From contig NZ_CP098502.1 of NCBI RefSeq assembly GCF_024220175.1, positions 2,418,001-2,482,000 of the forward strand: a stretch of 64,000 bases of DNA, given 5' to 3'. Source of the stretch: Paraconexibacter antarcticus. GTDB lineage: Bacteria; Actinomycetota; Thermoleophilia; Solirubrobacterales; Solirubrobacteraceae. Shown here one piece after another: positions 8,716 through 16,509 of this stretch. The stretch's first letter is position 1, and the number at the start of each line of letters is the position of its first letter. The notes beneath the pieces are model-generated. The model did not search any database and had not been told where the DNA came from. It worked only from the letters and a program-made list of their open reading frames with translations. Position numbers and translations under genes: made by a program.

Positions 8716-10028
8716 TGCCGATCGGTGGACACAAGCAGCAGCCGGTGGTCCATGAGCTGGAGAGCGCCATCGTCGAAGGCGTGGAGCTGACCGCGGATTG
8801 GAATCGCCAGCTCGAATCACGGGTCATCCTGGACTACGACACGACCAACCTGTTCGCGCTCGCAGAGCTGACGGACGCCGAGTCGATCGAGTGGTGCTAC
8901 GGGTGCGGCAAGTGCGTCCCGGTCTGCCCGGTCGACGTGGTCGGCGAGTACGGCCCACGCAAGATCCACCGCAAGGCGCAGACCGGCTTCGACCTCCTGA
9001 ACGATCCCGACCTCTGGCTGTGCACCACCTGCGGCAACTGCCTGCGCGTGTGCCCCAAAGAGGTGGACATGATCAAGATCATGCCCGCTGCCCGCGAGGC
9101 GGCCATGGCGAAGGGCAACCCCGTCCCCGCTGAGCTGCAGGGCGTGTTCGAGAGCACCTTCAAGCAGGGCAACGCCCTCGGGCAGAGCGCCCGCAAGCGC
9201 GCCGCGTGGACGAAGGGCGCCGGCGTCCCCGTGCGGCAGCTGCCCAAGGAGCCCGGCCCGGTGGAGTACCTCTTCTACGTCGAGGACTACTGGTCCTACC
9301 ACCCACGTGGCCATGACGCCGCCCAGGCCTGCGCTCGCGTCTTCCACCAGCTCGGCATCGACTACGGCATCCTCGGTCACGAGGAGAAGACGCTCGGCGA
9401 CTCCCAGCGCCTGGCGGGGGAGAAGGGCCTGTTCGAGATGCTCGTCGAGCAAGTCGTCGAGACCCTCGACAAGTACGAGTTCAAGCAGATCGTCACCCCC
9501 GACCCGCACGGGTTCAACGCGCTGAAGACGGTCTACCCCAAGTACGGGCACACCTACGACGTCCTCCACTACACCCAGCTGCTCGCACCGCTCGTCGACC
9601 AGCTGAAATGGACGCGCGAGCTCGACTACACGGTGACCTTCCACGACCCGTGCTACCTCGGGCGGCATCACGGCGAGTACGACGCCCCCCGCACGCTGCT
9701 GATGGCCATCCCCGGCTTGAAGCTGACCGAGATGATGCGCTGCCGCGAGAACGGCTACTGCTGTGGTGGTGGTGGCGGCGGCATGTGGCTAGACAGCCAC
9801 ACGCAGAACCACACGACCGAGCGGCTGTCCGAGCGACGGGTGAAGGAAGCGGCCGAGTCGGGCGCCGACGTCCTCGCGGTCTGCTGCCCGTACGAGGTCT
9901 CCCGGTTCGAGGACGCCTGCAAGTCCACCAACCTCGACGGCCAGCTGCGGGTGATGGACATCGCCGAGCTGCTCGACGAGGCGCTCGGCGGCATCGACGC
10001 GGTCGCGCCGACCGAGGACGCCGCGTGA
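8715..10028 (+). CDS. shdrC2B2: Fused sHdrC2-sHdrB2 iron-sulfur/CCG protein
   Basis: 437 residues in one frame. The N-terminal part is HdrC-like with two [4Fe-4S] sites, C61/64/67/71 and C103/106/109/113. The C-terminal part is HdrB-like with C313 (FHDPCYLGRHH), C349-C350 (YCCGGGGGGMW) and C390-C391 (CCPYEVSRF), a complete CCG domain. Many sHdr operons encode C2 and B2 separately; here they are fused as in HdrD-like proteins. The start overlaps the shdrH stop (TGATG); its own stop overlaps the next gene (GTGA). It is the second catalytic arm of the complex. Confidence 0.9.
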   Translation: MPIGGHKQQPVVHELESAIVEGVELTADWNRQLESRVILDYDTTNLFALAELTDAESIEWCYGCGKCVPVCPVDVVGEYGPRKIHRKAQTGFDLLNDPDLWLCTTCGNCLRVCPKEVDMIKIMPAAREAAMAKGNPVPAELQGVFESTFKQGNALGQSARKRAAWTKGAGVPVRQLPKEPGPVEYLFYVEDYWSYHPRGHDAAQACARVFHQLGIDYGILGHEEKTLGDSQRLAGEKGLFEMLVEQVVETLDKYEFKQIVTPDPHGFNALKTVYPKYGHTYDVLHYTQLLAPLVDQLKWTRELDYTVTFHDPCYLGRHHGEYDAPRTLLMAIPGLKLTEMMRCRENGYCCGGGGGGMWLDSHTQNHTTERLSERRVKEAAESGADVLAVCCPYEVSRFEDACKSTNLDGQLRVMDIAELLDEALGGIDAVAPTEDAA

Positions 10029-11047
10029 GGCTGATCGACGCCGGCACCGTCGGCGCGCTGCGTTCGCAGGCCCTCTGGCACGGCATCGCCGCGGCGATGG
10101 GGCCGGACGACGAGCCGACGCTGTCACTCTGCCGGCCGGGCGAGGCCTACATGTCGCTCGGGTACCACCGCCGGCTGGACGAGCTGGATCAGGCGGCATG
10201 CTCCCGCGAGGGTCTGCCGATCCTGCGCCGGCGGATCGGCGGCGGCCCCGTGCTCATCGACGACCAGCAGCTCTTCTTCCAGATCACGATGCCGGTACGC
10301 CGGGCGCCGGCCTCGATCAGCCGGCTCTACGCCACGCTGCTGGAGCCGGCGGCCGCCGCGTTCCGCGCGCTCGGTCTCGACGCGCGCGTCGACGGTCTCA
10401 ACGACATCGCCGTCGGCCCCCGCAAGATCTCCGGCACGGGTGCAGGCCAGATCGGCGAGGCCGTGGTGGTGGTCGGCAACGTGATCTTCGACTTCGATCA
10501 CGCACGGATGGCCAGGGTGCTCGCCCTTCCGGATCCGGGGATGCACGACGAGTGCCTGCGGCTGATGCGCCGGCACGTCTCCAGCCTGCGCGACGAAGGG
10601 CTCGCCCACGTCACCGCCGCCGACGCCGCCACGGCGCTGCGCGACGCCTACGCGACGGCGCTCGACGGCGCTGTGACGTCAGCCGAGCCCACCGCCGCCG
10701 AAGTCGCGGAGATCACGAGGTTCGAGGCGCGCCTCCGCGACCCCGCGTGGCAGCGCGGCCCAGATCTCCCGGAACGTGCCGGGCGCCGAGTGAAGGTCCG
10801 CTCGAACGTCTTCGTCGTCCACGGCGAGCAGGACGGCGTGAGCGTCCTCGCGAGCGTCGTCGGCGACGACATCGAGTGCGCCACCGTCGCGGCGCCGGCG
10901 CTCAACGGCACCGCCGCCGCGCTTGAACGTGCCTTGGTGGGCAACGTCGTGGCACCCGGTGCGCTTGCCGCGCGCTTGGCGCCGTTCGGAGAGTGCGGCG
11001 GCCAGATTCTGGCCGCCATCGGCCCTGGACTGGAGGCACGCTGGTGA
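10025..11047 (+). CDS. Lipoate-protein ligase A-type protein (first ligase of the operon)
   Basis: 340 residues, GTG start overlapping the shdrC2B2 stop. It has the biotin/lipoate ligase fold: RRRIGGGPVLIDDQQLFFQI around residues 65-90 matches the lipoate-binding RRxTGGGAVxHD loop with Thr to Ile and Ala to Pro changes. LNDIAVGPRKISGTG around 125-140 matches the nucleotide-binding Lys loop. A C-terminal extension (to residue 340) may be an accessory domain. It probably attaches lipoate or octanoate to the LbpA carriers. The divergent binding loop suggests a task different from the second, canonical ligase at 12446. Confidence 0.75.
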   Translation: MRLIDAGTVGALRSQALWHGIAAAMGPDDEPTLSLCRPGEAYMSLGYHRRLDELDQAACSREGLPILRRRIGGGPVLIDDQQLFFQITMPVRRAPASISRLYATLLEPAAAAFRALGLDARVDGLNDIAVGPRKISGTGAGQIGEAVVVVGNVIFDFDHARMARVLALPDPGMHDECLRLMRRHVSSLRDEGLAHVTAADAATALRDAYATALDGAVTSAEPTAAEVAEITRFEARLRDPAWQRGPDLPERAGRRVKVRSNVFVVHGEQDGVSVLASVVGDDIECATVAAPALNGTAAALERALVGNVVAPGALAARLAPFGECGGQILAAIGPGLEARW

Positions 11048-11493
11048 TCGAAATCGCGGGATACGAGCTTCGCCTCGATCGGCTGTACGACCCAGCCACC
11101 CACATGTGGGTCCAGCTCCAGGAGGGCTGCCGGGCCCGGATCGGCCTGGACCCGCTCAGCAGCGAGACCTCGGGCGACGTCGTTGCGCTGTCGCTCGTCG
11201 AGCCGGGCACGATCGTGGCCCAAGGCGAATCGGTCGGCGACCTGGAAGCCGCGAAGTTCGTCGGGCCGCTCGTCTCACCGGTCACGGGAACGGTGGACGA
11301 GGTCAACCGCGACGTCCTGCTGGAGCCCGCACTGCTGAACCGCGACCCGGCGACCAATTGGCTGGTCACGGTCGCGCTGGATCCGAGCACCCGCCACGAA
11401 CTCGACGCGTTCCTGTCGGGCGCCGAGCAACTCCGACCATGGTTCACCGTCGAAGTGGACCGTTTCCGCACCCAAGGGGCGATCGCCGAATGA
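11044..11493 (+). CDS. lbpA: Lipoate-binding protein, LbpA-type (first of three, divergent)
   Basis: 149 residues, GTG start overlapping the ligase stop. GcvH-like lipoyl domain; the lysine expected to carry lipoate is K71 in LEAAKFVGPLVSPVTG. Compared with the other two copies the motif has AAK rather than SGK or SAK, and the N-terminus lacks a cysteine. The C-terminal tail is also different (LRPWFTVEVDRF). LbpA proteins carry lipoate that works with sHdr in sulfur oxidation instead of glycine cleavage. Placed between the ligase and the radical-SAM genes, it may be the assembly substrate or a specialised carrier; that is inference. Confidence 0.8.
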   Translation: MIEIAGYELRLDRLYDPATHMWVQLQEGCRARIGLDPLSSETSGDVVALSLVEPGTIVAQGESVGDLEAAKFVGPLVSPVTGTVDEVNRDVLLEPALLNRDPATNWLVTVALDPSTRHELDAFLSGAEQLRPWFTVEVDRFRTQGAIAE

Positions 11494-12449
11494 GCACGAA
11501 CGCGCTGGTCGAACCGGCCGAGGCGATGCGGGTCCGCCGGGAGAACTTCGGCAACACGATCGAGTTCTACGCGCCCGGCCTGAAGCGCTGGCAGAGCTCC
11601 GAGTGGGTGCCGGAGAAGCCCAACCGATTCCTCCCGGTCAGCGTCACCGGCACGGCGTGCGCCCTGCAGTGCGATCACTGCAAGACCAAGGTCCTCGAGG
11701 GCATGGTCACGGTCACCAAGGAGACCGACCTCTTCGCCACCGCGCAGCGACTGCAGGCCGGCGGCACCGAAGGTCTCTTGGTCTCCGGCGGCTCCACCCG
11801 GACCGGCGGCGTTCCGTTGCTCCCGCACGTCGCTGCGATGCGCCGGGTGAAGGACGAGCTCGGGATGCGCGTCATCGTGCACTCCGGTGTCGTGTCACCG
11901 AAGCTGGCCGCCGGTCTCGCGGAGGCGGAGGTCGACGGCGTGATGCTCGACATCATGGGCTCCGAGGCCACCATCCGCGAGGTCTACCATCTCGACCTCA
12001 CGCCGGCCGACTTCGAGCGGTCGCTCGAACTCCTGGCCGAGCGGCAGATGCGCATCATCCCGCACATCGTGCTGGGCCTTCACTACGGGCAGTTCCTCGG
12101 TGAGTGGCATGCGCTTGACATGATCGGCCGCTACCCGGTGTCGACGCTGATCCTCGTCGTCCTCACGCCGCTCGTCGGCACGCCGATGGGTCATCTGGAG
12201 CCGCCGCCGGTCGGCGACGTCACCGATTTCTTCGCCCTCGCGCGTGTAACCATGCCGGACACGCGGATCAACCTCGGCTGCGGACGGCCGATGGGCGCGA
12301 TGAAGGTCGCGCTGGACCGTGCCGCGATCACCCACGGGCTGAACGGCATCGCCTATCCGGCGGACGGCATGGTCGCGTACGCCGAGGAGCAGGGTCTCGA
12401 GCCCGCGTTCTACGAGTACTGCTGCTCGCTCACCTGGGCGAACTCATGA
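11490..12449 (+). CDS. lipS2: Radical SAM lipoyl synthase component, LipS2-type
   Basis: 319 residues, ATGA overlap on both sides. A CX3CX2C radical-SAM motif (C57, C61, C64 in ACALQCDHCKTK) binds the [4Fe-4S]/SAM centre; GLLVSGGSTRTGG follows as the SAM-binding GGE-like segment. Conserved late cysteines include GCGRPMG and EYCCSLT. In the sLpl/LipS1/LipS2 pathway two such proteins insert the sulfur atoms into octanoyl-LbpA. Which of the two genes here is LipS1 or LipS2 is assigned only from length, so the number is tentative; the pair and its role are well supported by context. Confidence 0.75.
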   Translation: MSTNALVEPAEAMRVRRENFGNTIEFYAPGLKRWQSSEWVPEKPNRFLPVSVTGTACALQCDHCKTKVLEGMVTVTKETDLFATAQRLQAGGTEGLLVSGGSTRTGGVPLLPHVAAMRRVKDELGMRVIVHSGVVSPKLAAGLAEAEVDGVMLDIMGSEATIREVYHLDLTPADFERSLELLAERQMRIIPHIVLGLHYGQFLGEWHALDMIGRYPVSTLILVVLTPLVGTPMGHLEPPPVGDVTDFFALARVTMPDTRINLGCGRPMGAMKVALDRAAITHGLNGIAYPADGMVAYAEEQGLEPAFYEYCCSLTWANS

Positions 12450-13612
12450 CGCGCTGGCGCCTGCTCATCGACGACAGCGCCGACGCCGCAACCGGCCTCG
12501 CCACCGACGAGGCGCTGATGCTGCCGTACGGTCGCACCGCCCGGAGCGAGTACGCCGCGACGCTGCGCCTCTACTCCTACCGCTCACACGCGGCACTCGT
12601 CGGCCGCTTCCAGTCGCTGGACGGCGAGATCGATCTTGCCGTGGCGGCCCGGCACGGCATCGACGTCGGCCGGCGACCGACCGGGGGCGGGGCAATCGTC
12701 ATGGGCGAAGACCAACTCGGCGTTGCGGTCGCGACGCGCGCGCCGGCCGCATCCACGCCGCGGGCGCTGCTTGCCCGCTACGCCGACGGCATCATCGCCG
12801 GGCTGGCCACGCTCGGCATCGCTGCCGAGTCGGCGGGCAAGAACGACCTTCAGGTCGGCGGGCGCAAGATCGCCGGCCTCGGACTGCACGTCGACGAGCG
12901 CGGCGCGTTGCTGTTCCACGCGAGCGTGCTGGCCGACCTGAACGTCGACCTGATGCTCGACGTCCTGAAGATCCCCGGAGCCAAGCTTGCCGACAAGCCG
13001 GCGGAACGTGTCCAGCAGCGGATCACCACCGTCGCCGAGCAGCTCGGTCGTCCGGTGCCCGTCAGCGAGGTCCGCGCCGCCGTGGCGGCCGGGTTCCGCT
13101 CGGCACTGGGCGTCGAGCTGCAGCCCGATGAGCCGTCCGCAGACGAATGCGACCGGCGCGACTCGCTGGTACGCGACCGATACGCAAAAGACGCCTGGAC
13201 GCAGCAGCGCACCCACCTTCGCGACGCGCACGGGACCGCGCTGCTGAAGACGCCCGAAGGCCTCGCGCGAATCTACGTCGCAACCCATGGGGCGACGATC
13301 AAGAGCGCGTTCGTCACCGGCGATTTCAACACGCTCCCGGACGAGCTCGTCGCGCTCGAAGCACAGCTGCGCTGGACGCCGGCGACACCGTCGGCAGTGA
13401 CCGCCGCTGTCCACGACACGGTCGACGATGACGCGCTCGGCGTCTCGCCAAACGTCCTCGCCGCCGCCGTCTGGGAGGCCACGGAGCGTGCGCTGGGTGT
13501 TGCCGGCGGCGCCCACCCGGTCCGGCCCAGCGGCTCCTGCTACTTCCCGGACGGCGACGCCCGGCCGGCAATTCGATCGACCACCTCGACCAACGAAGCG
13601 GAGCTCGTATGA
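12446..13612 (+). CDS. Lipoate-protein ligase, sLpl-type (canonical ligase of the operon)
   Basis: 388 residues. Canonical LplA motifs: RRPTGGGAIVMGEDQLG around residues 75-90 (lipoate loop) and GKNDLQVGGRKIAGLG around 130-145 (catalytic lysine). A C-terminal accessory domain of about 120 residues (TPEGLARIYVATHG onward) resembles the fused B part of sLpl(AB) enzymes. It ATP-dependently attaches lipoate or octanoate to LbpA. Its last bases overlap the next radical-SAM gene (ATGA), consistent with one assembly pathway. Confidence 0.82.
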   Translation: MTRWRLLIDDSADAATGLATDEALMLPYGRTARSEYAATLRLYSYRSHAALVGRFQSLDGEIDLAVAARHGIDVGRRPTGGGAIVMGEDQLGVAVATRAPAASTPRALLARYADGIIAGLATLGIAAESAGKNDLQVGGRKIAGLGLHVDERGALLFHASVLADLNVDLMLDVLKIPGAKLADKPAERVQQRITTVAEQLGRPVPVSEVRAAVAAGFRSALGVELQPDEPSADECDRRDSLVRDRYAKDAWTQQRTHLRDAHGTALLKTPEGLARIYVATHGATIKSAFVTGDFNTLPDELVALEAQLRWTPATPSAVTAAVHDTVDDDALGVSPNVLAAAVWEATERALGVAGGAHPVRPSGSCYFPDGDARPAIRSTTSTNEAELV

Positions 13613-14769
13613 CGACCACGCTCCCGATGGCGGACGCCACCCCGGCCGTCAGGCAGGACAGCCCCGACTGGGTCCGCATCAGCTACGCGAGCGCCATCGC
13701 GCTGCGCTTCCGCTCGGGCAGGTTCAGCCGCGAGTTCAAATTCGGCGGCATCAACCTGCTGCTGTCCTACGACTCCGGTTGCCTGTCGGACTGCGGGTAC
13801 TGCGGCCTCGCGCGCAACCGCCCGGGGGAGTACGACGACAAGTCGTTCATCCGCGTGGAGTGGCCGCTCGTCCGCACGGACGAGTTCATCGATCGCCTCG
13901 TCCGCTACGAGGACCGCTTGACCCGCCTGTGCATCTCGATGGTCACGCACGGCCGCGCCTATCCCGACACCCTCGAGTTGACCGAGCGGATCACCTCCAA
14001 GGTCCGGGCGCCGCTCTCGCTGCTCGTCGCGCCACCGACGCTGAACGAGGAGCGCCTACGCTCCCTGAAGGCGGCCGGCGCCGACATGATCGGCATCGGC
14101 ATGGACGCGGTCACCGAAGACCTGTTCGCCTCGCTGCGAACGAACGTGCCGCAGGGAGGACTGAAGTGGGATCAGTACTGGGAGACCGTCGCCTTCGCGC
14201 GCGACATCTATGGCCCGTGGCACGTGAACTGCCACACCCTCGTGGGGCTTGGCGAGAACGACGCGCAGCTGATGGACATCTTCGGCCGCCTGCTGAACCG
14301 CGAGGTCTTCTCCTACCTGTTCTGCTTCAACCCGGAGCCCGACTCCCGTCTCGGTGACCGCCCGAAGACGCCGATCGAGCGCTGGCGCCGCATCCAACTG
14401 GCGAAGTTCCTGCTGGAGGAGCGCGGCCTGGATCCCGCGGCGTTCCGTTTCGACGACGACGGCATGCTCAGCCGCATCCGCGCCCCCCGGGCGCTCATCG
14501 ACGAGGTGGTCGCCGACGGCTACGCGTTCATGACCAACGGCTGCCCGAGCTCCGGTGGCGAGCCTGGCTGCACCCGGCCGATGGGCAGCTGGCGCCCGAC
14601 CGAGTCTCCTCGCGACTACCCGTGGCGGCCGACCGCCGAGGACCAGGCCGCCGTGCGCGAGCAGCTCGACCTGGAAGCGCTGATCGAGCCCGGGCCCGGT
14701 CCGACCCGTCCCGCCCACCTTTGCGCCCCGCCTGCGGCCGGACGCTTCGCCCCAAACCCGGAGGTTTGA
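13609..14769 (+). CDS. lipS1: Radical SAM lipoyl synthase component, LipS1-type
   Basis: 386 residues. Radical-SAM cysteines C58, C62 and C65 in GCLSDCGYCGLARN. Downstream blocks (IGIGMDAVTEDLF, VNCHTLVGLGENDAQ) match biotin-synthase-like radical SAM proteins, the group to which LipS1 belongs. A cysteine pair near residues 315-325 (NGCPSSGGEPGCTRP) may bind an auxiliary cluster that donates sulfur. It overlaps the ligase upstream and ends one base before etfB. It probably acts with the 11490 gene to build lipoyl-LbpA without LipA, which is not seen here. Confidence 0.78.
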   Translation: MTTTLPMADATPAVRQDSPDWVRISYASAIALRFRSGRFSREFKFGGINLLLSYDSGCLSDCGYCGLARNRPGEYDDKSFIRVEWPLVRTDEFIDRLVRYEDRLTRLCISMVTHGRAYPDTLELTERITSKVRAPLSLLVAPPTLNEERLRSLKAAGADMIGIGMDAVTEDLFASLRTNVPQGGLKWDQYWETVAFARDIYGPWHVNCHTLVGLGENDAQLMDIFGRLLNREVFSYLFCFNPEPDSRLGDRPKTPIERWRRIQLAKFLLEERGLDPAAFRFDDDGMLSRIRAPRALIDEVVADGYAFMTNGCPSSGGEPGCTRPMGSWRPTESPRDYPWRPTAEDQAAVREQLDLEALIEPGPGPTRPAHLCAPPAAGRFAPNPEV

Positions 14770-14770
14770 G

Positions 14771-15547
14771 ATGCAGATCATCGTGCCGATGCAGCAGACC
14801 GTCGACCTCGTCGAGGAGCTCGAGCTCAACGACGACGGCACCGGGGTCGAGCGGGAGTACCTCAAGTTCGTCGCCAACGAATGGGACGAGCAGGCGCTCG
14901 AGGAGGCGTTGCTGCTGAAGGAGGCCGCCGGCGGCTCGGTGACGGTCGTCGGGATCGACGAGACCGACGTCGACGGCACGCTTTTCTCGGCCCTCGCCAA
15001 AGGCGCCGATCGAGCGGTCAAGCTCACCGGTGACTTCGAGAACGGGATCTCCAGCCATCAACGCGCGGCGATCCTCGCCGCCTGGCTCGGCACCCAGGAG
15101 TTCGACCTCGTGATGGTCGGCGTCCAGAGTCCCGAGGACCTCGACGGGCAGACCGGCGTCATCCTCGCGAACCTCCTGGACACCGCCCACGTATCGGTGG
15201 CGATCGGCGTCGAGCCCCACGAAGGCGGTGTGAAGGTCCGTCAGGAGTTCGGTGGCGGCACCGTGCACGAGCTCGCGCTGAGCGGCCGAGCGGTCGTCGG
15301 TGTGCAGGCGGCCACCGCGGCACCGCGGTACGTCTCGATCTCGCGTGTCCGCGCAGCGATGCAGGACTCGCCGCTCGAGACGCTGCCCGCCGCGGACGTC
15401 GACGCGCCGACCGGGACGACGGTGCGCCGGTTGTATGCGCCCGAGTCCTCGTCGCACGCCGAGATGCTGGAGGGCGACGCCGACGCGGTCGCTGCCCGAA
15501 TTCTGGAGATCGTCCGCGAACGCGGCATCGTCAAGGAGCTGAGCTGA
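14771..15547 (+). CDS. etfB: Electron transfer flavoprotein beta subunit
   Basis: 258 residues, the usual EtfB length. Typical features are the N-terminal IIVPMQQTVDLVEELELN, the ALEEALLLKE helix with SVTVVGID, and the DGQTGVILANLL segment of the flavin/AMP-binding domain. Immediately followed by etfA (two-base gap). Here EtfAB most likely takes electrons from the sHdr/LbpA pathway (for example via a dihydrolipoyl step or sHdrA) to the membrane oxidoreductase encoded next. The partner is inferred from operon order. Confidence 0.92.
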   Translation: MQIIVPMQQTVDLVEELELNDDGTGVEREYLKFVANEWDEQALEEALLLKEAAGGSVTVVGIDETDVDGTLFSALAKGADRAVKLTGDFENGISSHQRAAILAAWLGTQEFDLVMVGVQSPEDLDGQTGVILANLLDTAHVSVAIGVEPHEGGVKVRQEFGGGTVHELALSGRAVVGVQAATAAPRYVSISRVRAAMQDSPLETLPAADVDAPTGTTVRRLYAPESSSHAEMLEGDADAVAARILEIVRERGIVKELS

Positions 15548-15549
15548 AC

Positions 15550-16509
15550 ATGGGATCTGACGTCTTCACCCTCGTCGAGCACGTCGGAGGCACGGTCGAC
15601 GACAGCACCCACGAGCTGCTCGGCAAGGCACGTGAGCTGGCCACGGCCACTGGCGGCCGTTCCGTGGCCTGCCTGCTGCACTCGGGCGCACGTGCGGGCG
15701 CCGACGGCCTCGCCGCCGACGTCGTCCTGTCCGTCGAGCACCCCGCGCTCGAGCACTTCCTGCCGGAGGCCTACGTGAAGGCGCTCGCCGCCCTGGTCGC
15801 CGACCATGAGCCGCGCGTCGTCCTCGTCGCCAACTCCACCGTTGGCATGGACGTCGCCGGCGGCCTGTCGGCGCGGACCGGCAACGGCCTGGTCGCCTAT
15901 TGCAACGCGATCACGCTCGAAGGCGACACCCTCGTCGCCATCAGCCAGGTCTTCGGTGGCAAGCTCAACGCCGAAGTCGCCGTCGAAGGCCCGGCGATCT
16001 GCTCGGTCGTCTCCGGCTCGTTCGCGCCCGCCACGGGTGGCTCACCGGACATCCAGGATGTCACGGCCTCCGGGATCGACAACCTGACGACGACGTTCCT
16101 CGCCCGGATCGAGCCGGAGGCGTCCGACGTCGACATCACCGCCGAGGACATCCTCGTCTCGGTCGGTCGCGGGATCGGCGGCGCGGACAACATCGAGTTC
16201 GCGCAGGAGCTCGCCGATGCGCTCGGCGGCGTCGTGTCGGGCTCGCGACCGGTCACCGACGCCGGGTGGCTGTCCAAGACACGGCAGGTCGGCAAGTCCG
16301 GCCAGAAGGTCAAGCCGAAGCTCTACATCGCCTGCGGGATCTCGGGCGCGCCCGAGCACCTCGAGGGCATGAGCGACGCGGAGCTCATCATCGCGATCAA
16401 CTCCGACGCGAACGCCCCGATCTTCGACGTCGCCCACTTCGGCACCACGGAGGACGTCCTCGATGTCCTCCCCGCGCTGACCGAGCAGATCGAAGCCGCG
16501 GTGGCATGA
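15550..16509 (+). CDS. etfA: Electron transfer flavoprotein alpha subunit
   Basis: 319 residues. The C-terminal FAD domain is clear: LVSVGRGIGGADNIEFAQELA, GSRPVTDAGWL, RQVGKSGQKVKPKLYIACGISG and IINSD-type AINSDANAPIFDVA. The N-terminal half carries the EtfA alpha/beta domain. It pairs with EtfB and its stop overlaps the ATG of the EMO-type gene, so the three are translationally coupled. Confidence 0.93.
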   Translation: MGSDVFTLVEHVGGTVDDSTHELLGKARELATATGGRSVACLLHSGARAGADGLAADVVLSVEHPALEHFLPEAYVKALAALVADHEPRVVLVANSTVGMDVAGGLSARTGNGLVAYCNAITLEGDTLVAISQVFGGKLNAEVAVEGPAICSVVSGSFAPATGGSPDIQDVTASGIDNLTTTFLARIEPEASDVDITAEDILVSVGRGIGGADNIEFAQELADALGGVVSGSRPVTDAGWLSKTRQVGKSGQKVKPKLYIACGISGAPEHLEGMSDAELIIAINSDANAPIFDVAHFGTTEDVLDVLPALTEQIEAAVA

